Shown: piece by piece, positions 1-7,975 of the stretch
Position numbering within the stretch: the stretch's first letter is position 1
Layout: each line of letters starts with the position of its first letter
Assembly: GCF_003852895.1 (NCBI RefSeq)
Contig: NZ_QUSW01000003.1
Location: 558,001-622,000 of the forward strand
From: Rhizobacter terrae
GTDB lineage: Bacteria > Pseudomonadota > Gammaproteobacteria > Burkholderiales > Burkholderiaceae_C
Length of the DNA stretch: 64,000 nt
Direction: 5' to 3'
The notes under the pieces: model-generated
Databases searched by the model: none
Seen by the model: the letters and a program-made list of their open reading frames with translations, nothing else
What the model was told of the DNA's origin: nothing
Made by a program: the position numbers and the translations under genes

Positions 1-547
1 CGATGCGCTCGGGCCGGCCGTGCTGCTCCACGTACTGCCGGCTCGCATACACGCCCCACAGCGAATCGGCCACCTTGCGGCCCACGAGTTCGCTGTCTTC
101 CACGTCGCCTGAGCGCAGCGCCACGTCGGCGTCGCCCTTGGCAATGTCCAGGTACTTGTCGCTCATCACCCATTCCACCCGCAGGCCCGGGTGGCGGGCG
201 TGGAAGCGGTCGAGCAGCTGGGTCTTGGTGATGCGCTGCGCGAGCGGCTCGGGGCAGGTGACGCGGATCACGCCCACCAGCTCATGCCGCTTGGCCTGCA
301 CGTGCTGTTCGAGGCCTGACACCGCTTCGGCCACGCGCTTGGCCAGCGGGACCAGCTCGCGCCCGTAGTCGGTGAGGTGATAGCCCGTGGGCTCGCGCCG
401 CACCAGCGCCTGGCCGATGCGTTCCTCCAGCTCCAGCAACCGGCGCTGCACGGTCGAGGCGTTGACCTGCAGCGCACGCGCGGCGGCGAGCGTGCTGCCG
501 TGATCGGCCAGGGCCACGAGGTACTTGAGGTCGTTCCAGTCGAACAT
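1..547 (-). CDS. LysR-family transcriptional regulator, C-terminus beyond window
   Basis: Reading from ATG at 547 to the window edge gives about 182 residues. The first 60 residues form a LysR winged helix-turn-helix (core ALQVNASTVQRRL followed by LEERIG), and the rest is the start of the effector-binding domain. The helix is of the same unusual type as in the LysR gene at 9482 (ALNVNHTTALRRL), so the two belong to one subfamily. LysR proteins bind DNA as tetramers and usually control a neighbouring, often divergent, gene; here the divergent neighbour is the PEP-CTERM gene. The ATG at 558 is out of frame, which fixes 547 as the start. The ligand is unknown, and the 3' end of the gene is missing only because the window begins here. 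Confidence 0.88.
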   Translation of the reverse strand, partial: MFDWNDLKYLVALADHGSTLAAARALQVNASTVQRRLLELEERIGQALVRREPTGYHLTDYGRELVPLAKRVAEAVSGLEQHVQAKRHELVGVIRVTCPEPLAQRITKTQLLDRFHARHPGLRVEWVMSDKYLDIAKGDADVALRSGDVEDSELVGRKVADSLWGVYASRQYVEQHGRPERI

Positions 548-687
548 GGGGGTGTCATGCCAAGGGGATGCAGTTCTGCGCGGTGCCCATGCACATCTGC
601 GCCTTACGCCGCGTGGGTCCGGCCACTAGGCTTTGCGACATCGAATGAACCGATCGATTGTGCGACAGCCTCGAGGAGAACATGCCC

Positions 688-1344
688 ATGAACTGCATCC
701 GGAAACGATTCACCGCCGCCGCCGTGATGGCCCTGGCCGCGTCCTGCGCCCAGGCCGACGTGCTCGTCAGCAACCTCGCCCAGCCCGAGCGTTCCTTCAG
801 CGAGCTCACCTCGCTGTTCTGGGCGGCGCAATCCTTCACCACGGACGGCAGCGGCCACGCGCTGCTGTCCATCGATGCGATGCTGGGAACCAGCGCGTAC
901 CGTGGTGACGACACCGAGTACGTCGCCGAACTGCATGCGAGCGGCCCCGGCATCATCGGCTCGCTGCTCACCACCTTCTCGTTCGGCAGCATGCCCTCGG
1001 GTGCCCCCACGTCCATCTCGCTGCTGCCCACCAGCGGCGTCACGCTGGCCGCCGGCACCACCTACTGGCTGGTGATGGGCGAGCGGCACGGCAGCCTCGA
1101 CAGCGAGTACCTGGGCTGGTCCTATGCGGACGGCAATGCTTCCACCGGCCCCGGCTCGCTCGGCGCCTTCGGCTATTCGACCGATGGCGGCATGAGCTGG
1201 GCGGCATCGACCTTCGACACGCCCAATCCCTTCCGCTTGGCGGTCAACGTGGCATCGCCCGTGCCCGAGCCGTCGTCACTGGCGCTGACCGCGTTGGGAC
1301 TCCTGGCGCTGATGGCGATGCGCCGCGTCCACCGCACGGAGTGA
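688..1344 (+). CDS. PEP-CTERM exported protein, choice-of-anchor R-like
   Basis: A 218-residue protein with an N-terminal signal peptide (basic MNCIRKR, hydrophobic stretch, AQA cleavage site near residue 23) and a C-terminal PEP-CTERM sorting tail: VPEP near residue 192, a hydrophobic helix, then RR and HR. The middle part (SFTTDG near the start, TYWLVMG in the centre) resembles the choice-of-anchor R beta-sandwich. PEP-CTERM proteins are cleaved by an exosortase in the inner membrane and are often linked to exopolysaccharide or floc formation. The start was moved from the upstream frame opening to ATG 688 because AGGAG at 674-678 sits 9 bases before it; ATG 682 would leave only 3. No exosortase gene is in this window. 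Confidence 0.82.
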   Translation: MNCIRKRFTAAAVMALAASCAQADVLVSNLAQPERSFSELTSLFWAAQSFTTDGSGHALLSIDAMLGTSAYRGDDTEYVAELHASGPGIIGSLLTTFSFGSMPSGAPTSISLLPTSGVTLAAGTTYWLVMGERHGSLDSEYLGWSYADGNASTGPGSLGAFGYSTDGGMSWAASTFDTPNPFRLAVNVASPVPEPSSLALTALGLLALMAMRRVHRTE

Positions 1345-1348
1345 GTCC

Positions 1349-2200
1349 ATGAACACCACCCTTGACGCCCCCAAGACGGCTGCCCGCGACCAGTGGGACC
1401 GGGCGGCCCCGGGCTGGGACCGCCACACGCCGGTGATCCGCCAGTGGCTGCGCACGGCCACCGACACCATGCTCAACATGGCCGGCGTCGCGCCGGGCGC
1501 GAGCGTGCTGGACGTGGCCGCGGGGGCCGGCGACCAGACGCTGGACATCGCGCGCCGCGTCGGGACCGAAGGTTCGGTGCTGGCCACGGACTTTTCGCCC
1601 GCCATCCTCGCGCTGGCCCAGCAGCGCGCCCATGACGCCGGCTTTGCGCAGGTGAGGACGCTGGTGGCAGACGGCGAGCACCTGCCCGACGGCCTGGGGC
1701 CCTTCGATGCGGCGGTGTGCCGCCTGGGCCTCATGCTGTTCGCCGACCCGCTGCAAGGCCTGCGCGAGATGCACCGGGTGCTGCGGCCCGGCGGCGGCAT
1801 CTGCACCATGGTGTTTTCACGGCCGGAGAAGAACCCCTGCGTGGCCCTGCTGATGCAGACGGCCTTGCAGCATGCGGGCATGCCGGCACGCAGCCCGTTC
1901 CAGCCGGGCGGGTTGATGAGCCTCGGACAGCCGGGGCTCATCGACGGCCTGTTCGAGCAGGCCGGCTTGCGCCAGGTGGCCACCACCGCCATCGAGGCGC
2001 CGTTCAGGCTGCCGACGGCCCGGCACTACCTCGACTTCGTGCGCGCCTCGGCCAGCCCCATCCAGCAGATACTCTCTCGGCTCGACGTGGCCGCCCAGGA
2101 CGCTGCATGGCAAGACATGGAGGCTCGCCTGCACGCCTTCGACACGGCTGACGGCTGGGTCGGGCCCAACGAACTGCTGCTCACCGCCGCTCGCCGCTGA
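1349..2200 (+). CDS. Class I SAM-dependent methyltransferase, UbiE-like
   Basis: A 283-residue protein with a Rossmann-type methyltransferase fold. Motif I (VLDVAAGAGDQT, residues 53-64) binds S-adenosylmethionine, and the acidic residue of ATDFSP ends the second strand. A later stretch, VLRPGGGICTMVF, is the typical post-motif of the UbiE/COQ5 and Methyltransf_11 group. The substrate cannot be deduced; this fold methylates quinones, sterols and many small molecules. The gene starts 4 bases after the PEP-CTERM gene and is probably co-transcribed with it. It converges on the sigma factor gene with only 4 bases between the stop codons. Confidence 0.85.
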   Translation: MNTTLDAPKTAARDQWDRAAPGWDRHTPVIRQWLRTATDTMLNMAGVAPGASVLDVAAGAGDQTLDIARRVGTEGSVLATDFSPAILALAQQRAHDAGFAQVRTLVADGEHLPDGLGPFDAAVCRLGLMLFADPLQGLREMHRVLRPGGGICTMVFSRPEKNPCVALLMQTALQHAGMPARSPFQPGGLMSLGQPGLIDGLFEQAGLRQVATTAIEAPFRLPTARHYLDFVRASASPIQQILSRLDVAAQDAAWQDMEARLHAFDTADGWVGPNELLLTAARR

Positions 2201-2204
2201 GGCC

Positions 2205-2774
2205 TCACGACACCAGCTGCTTGCGGGCGCGGTGCAGGCGCACGAAGAGGTTTTCCTCGCTGATGGCGAGCTGCTCGCACACGTCCTCGGTGGACTGGTC
2301 CTGCAGCACGCGCAGGTGCATCACGTCGCGCAGGCCGGCGGGCAGCTGGTCGATGCGTGCCAGTGTGCGCTGCAGGAACTCGCGGTGCTCGGCCACTTCA
2401 TCGGGCCGGGCATGCGGGCACTCGATGGCGGCCACGCCGGCTTCAGGGTGCTCGTCGTCGGCCTGGTCGTCGTAGCTGTCGCAGGCAGCGCGCTGGCGCA
2501 CCAGGTCCACGATCTTGTTCTTCAGCACCGCGGTCAGCCAGGAGCGCAGGGCCGAGCGGCCGCCGAAGCTGGCGCGGCCGGTCACCACCGCCTCGAACAC
2601 GTCGTGCACCAGGTCTTCGGCCAGCATCGGGTCGTGCAGCTTGCGCTGGGCGAAGCGCACGAGGTAGGCGCGGTGCTCGATCAGGTCGCCCCAGGACAGC
2701 GCCCCGACGGGGTTGTTCTCCACCAGCGCCGGGTGGAAGGCGGCCTGGGCGAAGGGGGTGGCGCTGTGGTTCAT
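2205..2774 (-). CDS. Sigma-70 family (ECF-like) RNA polymerase sigma factor
   Basis: A 189-residue sigma factor with region 2 near residues 30-95 (HRAYLVRFAQRKL, AEDLVHDVF, RSWLTAVLKNKIVD) and region 4 near 130-185 (LPAGLRDVMHLRVLQDQSTEDVCEQLAISEENLFVRLHRARK split over the helix-turn-helix). It redirects RNA polymerase to a dedicated promoter set. The frame stays open to 3515, but the upstream part is antisense to the response regulator; MNHSATPF at 2774 is the sensible start. No anti-sigma gene follows, because only 4 bases separate this stop from the converging methyltransferase. The divergent two-component genes and their shared upstream repeat may therefore govern its expression. Confidence 0.86.
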   Translation of the reverse strand: MNHSATPFAQAAFHPALVENNPVGALSWGDLIEHRAYLVRFAQRKLHDPMLAEDLVHDVFEAVVTGRASFGGRSALRSWLTAVLKNKIVDLVRQRAACDSYDDQADDEHPEAGVAAIECPHARPDEVAEHREFLQRTLARIDQLPAGLRDVMHLRVLQDQSTEDVCEQLAISEENLFVRLHRARKQLVS

Positions 2775-2843
2775 CTGGGGCTCCGGCGGTCGTTCGTTGC
2801 GATGGGATGAACTTTGGTCGGCGCACCTCGCGCCACCCTCGCC

Positions 2844-2865
2844 GAAGATCACAGGAAGATCACAT
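2844..2865. promoter_or_regulatory. Tandem 11-bp direct repeat, PhoB-box-like
   Basis: GAAGATCACA occurs twice, at 2844-2853 and 2855-2864, with an exact 11-base period. Two same-orientation sites one helical turn apart are the classical layout for OmpR/PhoB-family response regulators, which bind head-to-tail. The repeat lies 39 bases upstream of the response regulator start and 70 bases upstream of the divergent sigma factor start, so it could serve both. Binding is inferred, not shown. Confidence 0.5.
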
Positions 2866-2903
2866 TTGCGTAAGAAGCGGTGCCGGCGGAACGACAATCC
2901 CGC

Positions 2904-3617
2904 ATGCCCTCCACCATCCTCGTCGCCGAAGACCAGGCCGACATCCGCGACCTGCTGGCCATGAACCTGCGCAACGCGGGCTACGAGGTCACGGCCGTGG
3001 CCGACGGCCTGGCGGCGCTGAACAGCCAGAACGAACAGGCCAGTGACCTGCTCATCCTCGACCTGATGATGCCGGGCATGGACGGCCTGGAGGTCTGCAA
3101 GGCGCTGCGTGCGCGCGGCCGCAGCACGCCCATCCTGATGCTCACCGCCAAGTCGACCGAGCTGGACCGGGTGCTGGGCCTGGAGCTGGGCGCGGACGAC
3201 TACCTGACCAAGCCCTTCTCGCTGGCCGAGCTGCTGGCGCGGGTGAAGGCGCTGCTGCGGCGCGCCGACCTGCTGCGCGCCGCCCAGGTGAATGCGGCGG
3301 CGCAGCCCGGCACCATCCGCAACGGCGACCTGGAGATCCTGCCCGCCAAGCGCCAGGTGCGCTACCGCGGCGAGGCGCTGGACTTCACCGCGCTGGAGTT
3401 CGACCTGCTGCTGCACTTCGCCCAGCACCCGGGGCATGTGTTCTCGCGCGGACAGCTGCTGAACGCCGTGTGGGGCTACACGCACGACGGGTACGAGCAC
3501 ACGGTGACGACGCACATCAACCGCTTGAGGGCCAAGCTGGAGGCGGACCCGATGCGGCCGGAGCTCATCCTCACCGTGCGCGGTGCCGGCTACAAGATGC
3601 GCGAGGCGCCGAGGTGA
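2904..3617 (+). CDS. OmpR/PhoB-family response regulator
   Basis: A 237-residue regulator. The receiver domain (about 4-118) has acidic residues EDQ near the start, the phospho-acceptor D53 in LILDLMMPG, a conserved T in LTAKST and the lysine of LTKPF. The C-terminal winged helix (about 140-235) includes LEFDLLLHFAQHPG and the recognition part TVTTHINRLRAKLE. It is the cognate partner of the sensor kinase that follows with a 4-base overlap. A GTG at 2880 opens the same frame, but ATG 2904 gives the normal N-terminus (MPSTILVAED). The input signal and targets are unknown; the 11-bp repeat upstream suggests autoregulation. Confidence 0.92.
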   Translation: MPSTILVAEDQADIRDLLAMNLRNAGYEVTAVADGLAALNSQNEQASDLLILDLMMPGMDGLEVCKALRARGRSTPILMLTAKSTELDRVLGLELGADDYLTKPFSLAELLARVKALLRRADLLRAAQVNAAAQPGTIRNGDLEILPAKRQVRYRGEALDFTALEFDLLLHFAQHPGHVFSRGQLLNAVWGYTHDGYEHTVTTHINRLRAKLEADPMRPELILTVRGAGYKMREAPR

Positions 3618-5128
3618 CCGTCCGCCTCAAGCTCGCCCTCACCATCTTCATCACCGGCGCCCTCACCGCGCTGGGCGTGATCGCCACCGTGCTGGTGGCC
3701 TTCCAGCGCTTCGAGCACGAAACCACCTACTACCGCGCCAACGCCTTCCTGAACCGCGTCGTCGCCATGTACGACAACATGTTCGAGATGCACGAGCGGC
3801 ATCCGGACGAGTTCACCGGCTTCCTGCGCAACCTCGTGCTGTTCGAGCCGGACACCCAGCTCTACCTGCTGGACGCGCAGGGCACGGTGCTGGCCTTCAC
3901 CGGCGAGGCACGGCTGCCGCCGGGCTTCAAGGTGGACCTGCGGCCCGTGCGCGAGGCGGTGGGCGACAAGCCCATGCCCTACGTGATGGGCGACGACCCC
4001 GAGCGCATGGACGCGGACGCCGTCATTGCCGCCAAGACCATCAAGCGCGCCGTCATCCGCAACGACGAGCCGATGGCCGGTTACCTCTACCTCGTCGCCC
4101 ACCAGCGCACCTCGCCCGAAGACCGCTGGCAGGTGCTGGGCAGCAGCCTGGGCAAGCCGGCGGTGGCGGGCATCCTGGGCGTGGTGGGGCTGTCGTCGCT
4201 GCTGGCCTGGTGGGTCATTGCGATGGTGACGCGCCCGCTGCGACAGCTCAGCGACGCCGTGGCCGCCGTGTCGCGCGAGGGCCTGGGCAGCGGCGCGGCC
4301 GACCCCGATGCCGTGGCCTTGCCCAGCCAGCGCGCGGGCGAGGAATTCAGCCAGCTGGCGGTGGGCTTTCGCGCCATGCTGCGCACCCTGCGGCAGCAGT
4401 GGGAGGCGCTGCGGCGGCTCGACCATTTCCGCCGCGAAGGCGTGAGCAACCTGTCGCACGACCTGCGCTCACCGCTCACTGCCACCGCCGCCTGCCTGGA
4501 GACGCTGGAGACCCGCTGGGCCGGACAGCCCGACCGGGCCGAGGACCTGGGCCTGGTCAGCATGGCGCTGCGCAACACCCGCAACGCCGCCCGGCTGGTG
4601 CAGTCCCTGGGCGACCTGGCCCAGCTCGACGAACCGGAGTTCAAGATCCAGGCCGAGGTGCTGGACGCCGGCGAGCTGCTGGACGACATCGCGCTGCGCT
4701 TCGGCGAGCGTGCGGCGCAGCGCGGCGTGGGCATCGCTGCCGCGGCCCAGGCCGAGGGCGAGCCGCCCTTTGCGGCGCTGGACATCGAACTCTTCGAGCG
4801 TGCGATTGCCAACCTGGTGGACAACGCCCTGAAGTTCTGCCGTCCGGGCGACCGCATTGCGCTGTCCGCCAAGGTCGAGGACGACCGGGTGTCTGTCTGC
4901 GTGGAGGACACCGGCCCCGGCATCCCGCCGGCCGACGTGCCGCACCTGTTCGACCGCTTCTACCAGAGCCGCCAGAGCGTGGCGCCTGCCACCGGCGAGG
5001 GTGGCAAGGGCCTGGGGCTGGCCATCGTCAAGCGCATCGCCGAACTGCATGGCGGCGATGTATTTGTACAAAGCGAACTCGGCCGAGGCACCAAAGTGGC
5101 GCTCAGCCTGCCGCGCGCCATGTTGTGA
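3614..5128 (+). CDS. Two-component sensor histidine kinase
   Basis: A 504-residue inner-membrane kinase beginning with GTG in a GTGA overlap with the response regulator stop. Transmembrane helix 1 is at about residues 7-27, a periplasmic sensor of roughly 150 residues follows, and helix 2 is at about 185-205. A HAMP linker is followed by the dimerisation/phospho-acceptor helix with H282 (NLSHDLRSPL) and the ATPase domain (N box NLVDNALKFC, G1 DTGPGIP, G2 GKGLGLAIVKRI). The periplasmic part contains no recognisable ligand domain. The frame stays open upstream to 3470, but that stretch overlaps the DNA-binding domain of the regulator and is not coding. Confidence 0.92.
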   Translation: MTVRLKLALTIFITGALTALGVIATVLVAFQRFEHETTYYRANAFLNRVVAMYDNMFEMHERHPDEFTGFLRNLVLFEPDTQLYLLDAQGTVLAFTGEARLPPGFKVDLRPVREAVGDKPMPYVMGDDPERMDADAVIAAKTIKRAVIRNDEPMAGYLYLVAHQRTSPEDRWQVLGSSLGKPAVAGILGVVGLSSLLAWWVIAMVTRPLRQLSDAVAAVSREGLGSGAADPDAVALPSQRAGEEFSQLAVGFRAMLRTLRQQWEALRRLDHFRREGVSNLSHDLRSPLTATAACLETLETRWAGQPDRAEDLGLVSMALRNTRNAARLVQSLGDLAQLDEPEFKIQAEVLDAGELLDDIALRFGERAAQRGVGIAAAAQAEGEPPFAALDIELFERAIANLVDNALKFCRPGDRIALSAKVEDDRVSVCVEDTGPGIPPADVPHLFDRFYQSRQSVAPATGEGGKGLGLAIVKRIAELHGGDVFVQSELGRGTKVALSLPRAML

Positions 5129-5221
5129 CGCAATGTGCGCGGGCGTTGCGGCCCCGCATCGGCGCAGGGAAAGCCCTGATGCCTGCATTAATCGCACGCG
5201 CCTACAGTGCGACCACTCGCG

Positions 5222-5371
5222 GCGGGCACCAAGCTTGTGCCTGCAAGGGCGGGGGTCTGAGGAGACAAAACGAAAGCGGTGGTGGCGCAAGCCCGCACGC
5301 CGCGACAATCGGCAAGGCCTTCGGGCCGATGTCAGAATGAAAGGGCGCTGGTCATCCAGCGCCCTTTTGAT
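5222..5371 (+). ncRNA. Candidate structured small RNA with four hairpins
   Basis: The 320-base gap between the kinase and the next gene holds four consecutive stems on the plus strand. Stem 1 pairs 5222-5229 with 5237-5244 (8 pairs, one wobble). Stem 2, 5276-5303, closes with a GCAA tetraloop inside GGC/GCC. Stem 3, 5304-5333, can form GGCC-TTCG-GGCC, a very stable loop. Stem 4 is a perfect 11-bp terminator hairpin with a T-rich tail. Bases 5251-5275 are purine-rich and look unpaired. No open frame with a ribosome site fits. I found no convincing -35 element; TACAGT at 5203-5208 is a possible -10. I do not recognise a known RNA family. Confidence 0.5.
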
Positions 5372-5373
5372 TT
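5341..5373 (+). terminator. Intrinsic terminator, perfect 11-bp stem
   Basis: AAGGGCGCTGG (5341-5351) and its exact complement (5356-5366) are separated by TCAT and followed by TTGATTT. The T-rich tail is on the plus-strand side only. It closes the candidate small RNA and would also stop read-through from the kinase gene. Confidence 0.85.
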
Positions 5374-5448
5374 CCGCCTGGCATTCACGCGGAAGCCATC
5401 CAACCACCTCACACCGCACCCTGTCCCGCCATGGGAGAGGCAGCAGGC

Positions 5449-6216
5449 ATGCTTGATCTCGTCGTGGCCACGCTGGCCTCCCTCTTCGCCGGATTCGTCG
5501 ACGCCATCGTGGGCGGCGGCGGCCTGATCCTCGTTCCCGCCCTGTTCAGCGTCTACCCGAACGCACCGCCGGCCACGCTGTTCGGGACGAACAAGGGCGC
5601 GGCGGTGTGGGGCACCGGCTGGGCCACGGTGCAGTTCGCCCGGCGCGTCACCATGCCCTGGAACGCGCTCGTGCCGGCGGCCATCGCGGCCCTCATCGGC
5701 GGCGCGGTCGGTGCCTTCACCGTCACGCTGGTCAGCCCCGCGGGCTTGCGCAAGGCGCTGCCCTTCATCCTGCTGGGGGTGCTGCTGTACACGCTGGCGA
5801 AGAAGGAACTGGGCCGTCACCATGAGCCGCGCTTTGCCGGTCGAAGTGAAGCGGCGCTGGCCAGCGGCATCGGCCTCACCATCGGCTTCTACGACGGCTT
5901 CTTCGGCCCGGGCACCGGCAGCTTCTTCGTCTTCCTCTTCGTGCGGCTGCTGGGCTACGACTTCCTGCATGCCAGCGCCAGCGCGAAGCTGCTGAACACG
6001 GCCACCAACGTGGCGGCGCTGGTCACCTTCATTGCCAAGGGCCATGTGTGGTGGCATGTGGCGGCGGTGATGGCCGTGGCCAACGTGGCCGGCAGCCTCC
6101 TGGGCACGCGGCTGGCGCTCAAGCACGGCGCGGGTTTCGTGCGCGGCGTGTTCATCGTGGTGGTGAGCGCGCTGATCCTGAAGACCGGCTACGACGCATT
6201 CTTCAAACTGGCCTGA
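5449..6216 (+). CDS. TauE/SafE (TSUP) family membrane permease
   Basis: A 255-residue protein with about eight hydrophobic helices in two repeats. Both repeats carry the TSUP signature: FVDAIVGGGGLILVPAL near the N-terminus and IGFYDGFFGPGTGSFFVFLF in the middle. Members move sulfite, sulfoacetate, taurine-derived anions or other small organic anions across the inner membrane; the substrate here is not predictable. The frame opens at ATG 5431, but ATG 5449 follows GGGAGAGG (5433-5440) at 8 bases, and it gives the usual short N-terminus before the first helix. The gene stands alone after the candidate RNA. Confidence 0.88.
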   Translation: MLDLVVATLASLFAGFVDAIVGGGGLILVPALFSVYPNAPPATLFGTNKGAAVWGTGWATVQFARRVTMPWNALVPAAIAALIGGAVGAFTVTLVSPAGLRKALPFILLGVLLYTLAKKELGRHHEPRFAGRSEAALASGIGLTIGFYDGFFGPGTGSFFVFLFVRLLGYDFLHASASAKLLNTATNVAALVTFIAKGHVWWHVAAVMAVANVAGSLLGTRLALKHGAGFVRGVFIVVVSALILKTGYDAFFKLA

Positions 6217-6325
6217 GGCGGCTGCGTTGAACTGTGCGGCAATTCACGCGCTCTTCGTTGCAACAATTCGAGCCACATGGTCGTAGCATCCATGGTGGCT
6301 CCATGACTTCCCGGATGTTGCGCAC

Positions 6326-7147
6326 ATGCCCGTCGATCCCCAACTGCGCTCGCTGAACATCGATATCCCCGCCCAGCCCGAAGCGCTGGTCAAGCTGTCG
6401 CTGCTGCTGGCCGACGAGGACGTGAACATGCAGGCCCTGAGCGGGCTGATCGAGTCCGACATGGCGCTGGCCGCGGCCGTGCTCAAGGCGGTCAACTCCT
6501 CGCTGTACGGCCTGTCCGGCCGGGTGCAGAGCGTGCAGCAGGCCATCACCTTCCTCGGCACGCGCGAGGTCGCGGCCGTCACCTTCGAGATGGGCCTGAA
6601 GGCGGTCTTCCCCGCCGCGCCCGAACTGGAGCCGGTGTGGGAACGCGCCGGCGTGCGCGGGCTGCTGATGGGCCGCATCGGCCAGGCGCTGAGCGTGGAC
6701 CCGTGGGCCGCGCATTCGGCGGGCCTGTTCGAGGAGTGCGGCAAGGCCGTGCTGTTCCGCCATGCGCCGGACCGCTACCGGCCCATGATCACCACGGCAT
6801 CGAGCGACGAGGAGCTGTTGTTCCTCGAACACCAAGAGTTCGGCGTCAGCCACGATGCGCTGGGCGCGGCCTTGTGCGAAAGCTGGGGCCTGGCGCCCGC
6901 GGCCGTGCACAGCGTGCGCTACCACGTCATCGTCAACACCACGCGCGAGCTGCCCATGCAGGTGCAGCGCCGCGCCATCTGCGCGATCTCGGCCCTGGCC
7001 AACGCGCTGATCGTCGATCCCGACACGCTGGACGACGTGGCCCGCGCCGTCGCACCCCAGGCCGACCTGGACGTGACCATGGTGCTGCGCGGCACGCGCC
7101 GGGTGAAGGAACAGATCGAGGCGGCAGTGGCGCGCAGCGCCGGCTGA
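6326..7147 (+). CDS. HDOD domain protein
   Basis: A 273-residue protein made almost wholly of an HDOD domain: PAQPEALVKLSLLL at the start, LSGLIESDMALAAAVLKAVNSS, and QAITFLGTREVAAVTF. HDOD proteins are degenerate relatives of HD phosphohydrolases and lack most metal-binding HD residues. They act as signalling adaptors, often beside cyclic-di-GMP or two-component proteins. No output domain is attached. The gene is monocistronic; it converges on the anti-sigma gene. Its partner is unknown, though the window has two GGDEF proteins further on. Confidence 0.85.
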   Translation: MPVDPQLRSLNIDIPAQPEALVKLSLLLADEDVNMQALSGLIESDMALAAAVLKAVNSSLYGLSGRVQSVQQAITFLGTREVAAVTFEMGLKAVFPAAPELEPVWERAGVRGLLMGRIGQALSVDPWAAHSAGLFEECGKAVLFRHAPDRYRPMITTASSDEELLFLEHQEFGVSHDALGAALCESWGLAPAAVHSVRYHVIVNTTRELPMQVQRRAICAISALANALIVDPDTLDDVARAVAPQADLDVTMVLRGTRRVKEQIEAAVARSAG

Positions 7148-7157
7148 GCCTGCCCGG

Positions 7158-7973
7158 TCAGCCCACCTGCTTGTAGATCGCCTCCGCCAGCGCGAGCAAT
7201 TGTTCTCGCGGCAAGGCGCCGACGATCGCGTAGCCGGTCGTGCCTTCCACCCAATAGAACATGCCCAGCTCGCCCTGCCGCTCGTACTTGAACGCGGCCG
7301 GCGTGTTGCTCTCGGGCTTGCGCAGGTACACGGTCACGCGGGTGGCGGCCGGCTGGCCCACGCGCTGGTACATGAGCTGGGCGCAGGGGCCGTTGGTCTC
7401 GGGCAGCAGCCGCCCGCCGATCAGCTCGAAGCCTTGCGCCCGCAGGTCGAAGAGCTTCACCGGCCGGTCCACGCGCTTGGTGAGCCAGCGCGACAGGTGC
7501 TCTTCCTGCGCCCGGCTGTCTTCCGGCGTGGCCGCGGCCACGGCCACCTCCACCGGGTGACGCACTTCCGGCGCATACACGGCATGCGCGCCCATCACGC
7601 GGCGTTCCCAGCCCGGGCCGGCGGCGGAGTCGTCATCGCCCAGCATCCGCCAGGCCGAGCCCGCGCCCACCATCGTGCCGAGCACGAAGATTCCCACGCC
7701 TGCGGCCCAGCGCAGCGCGCCGGCGCTGCGGCGTGCGGGCGTGTAGTTCATCACCAGGTGCTCCAGCTTGCCCGGCACCGGCTCCTCGGCCGCGGGCCCG
7801 AGCCGTGCACGCAGGGCGTCGCGGTCGGCCGCCCACAGGCGGACCCGCGCCGCGTCTTCCGGATGCTCCTGCAGCCAGGCGTCGATCTCGGCGCGCTGGG
7901 CGGGAGGCAGCTGGTCGTCCAGCCAGGCCGACAGCTTGTCGGACAGCAAGGGGTCGCGTTCGGGGGTGTTCAT
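7158..7973 (-). CDS. Transmembrane anti-sigma factor
   Basis: A 271-residue protein. The N-terminal cytoplasmic helix bundle (about 1-60, SDKLSAWLDDQLPPAQRAEIDAW as the first helices) has the RskA/RsiW-like layout, but without the Cys/His pairs of zinc anti-sigma domains. One membrane helix follows at about residues 92-112 (GIFVLGTMVGAGSAW), and the rest is periplasmic. The C-terminal part has YRVG-type and SNTPAAFKYERQGELGMFYW features of stress-sensing anti-sigma proteins. It starts 2 bases after the ECF sigma gene, so the pair is translated together. Its job is to hold that sigma factor at the membrane until an envelope or oxidative signal arrives; the signal itself is unknown. Confidence 0.85.
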   Translation of the reverse strand: MNTPERDPLLSDKLSAWLDDQLPPAQRAEIDAWLQEHPEDAARVRLWAADRDALRARLGPAAEEPVPGKLEHLVMNYTPARRSAGALRWAAGVGIFVLGTMVGAGSAWRMLGDDDSAAGPGWERRVMGAHAVYAPEVRHPVEVAVAAATPEDSRAQEEHLSRWLTKRVDRPVKLFDLRAQGFELIGGRLLPETNGPCAQLMYQRVGQPAATRVTVYLRKPESNTPAAFKYERQGELGMFYWVEGTTGYAIVGALPREQLLALAEAIYKQVG

Positions 7974-7975
7974 GG

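Noticed and set aside
2201-2204. A missing anti-sigma gene next to the sigma factor at 2205
   Set aside because: I looked for one downstream; only 4 bases exist before the converging methyltransferase, so it is absent here, not overlooked.
2775-3515. N-terminal extension of the sigma factor frame
   Set aside because: Antisense to the response regulator, not homologous to sigma factors; the true start is 2774.
5203-5208. TACAGT as a firm promoter of the candidate small RNA
   Set aside because: No acceptable -35 at 16-18 bases upstream; kept only as a possibility.
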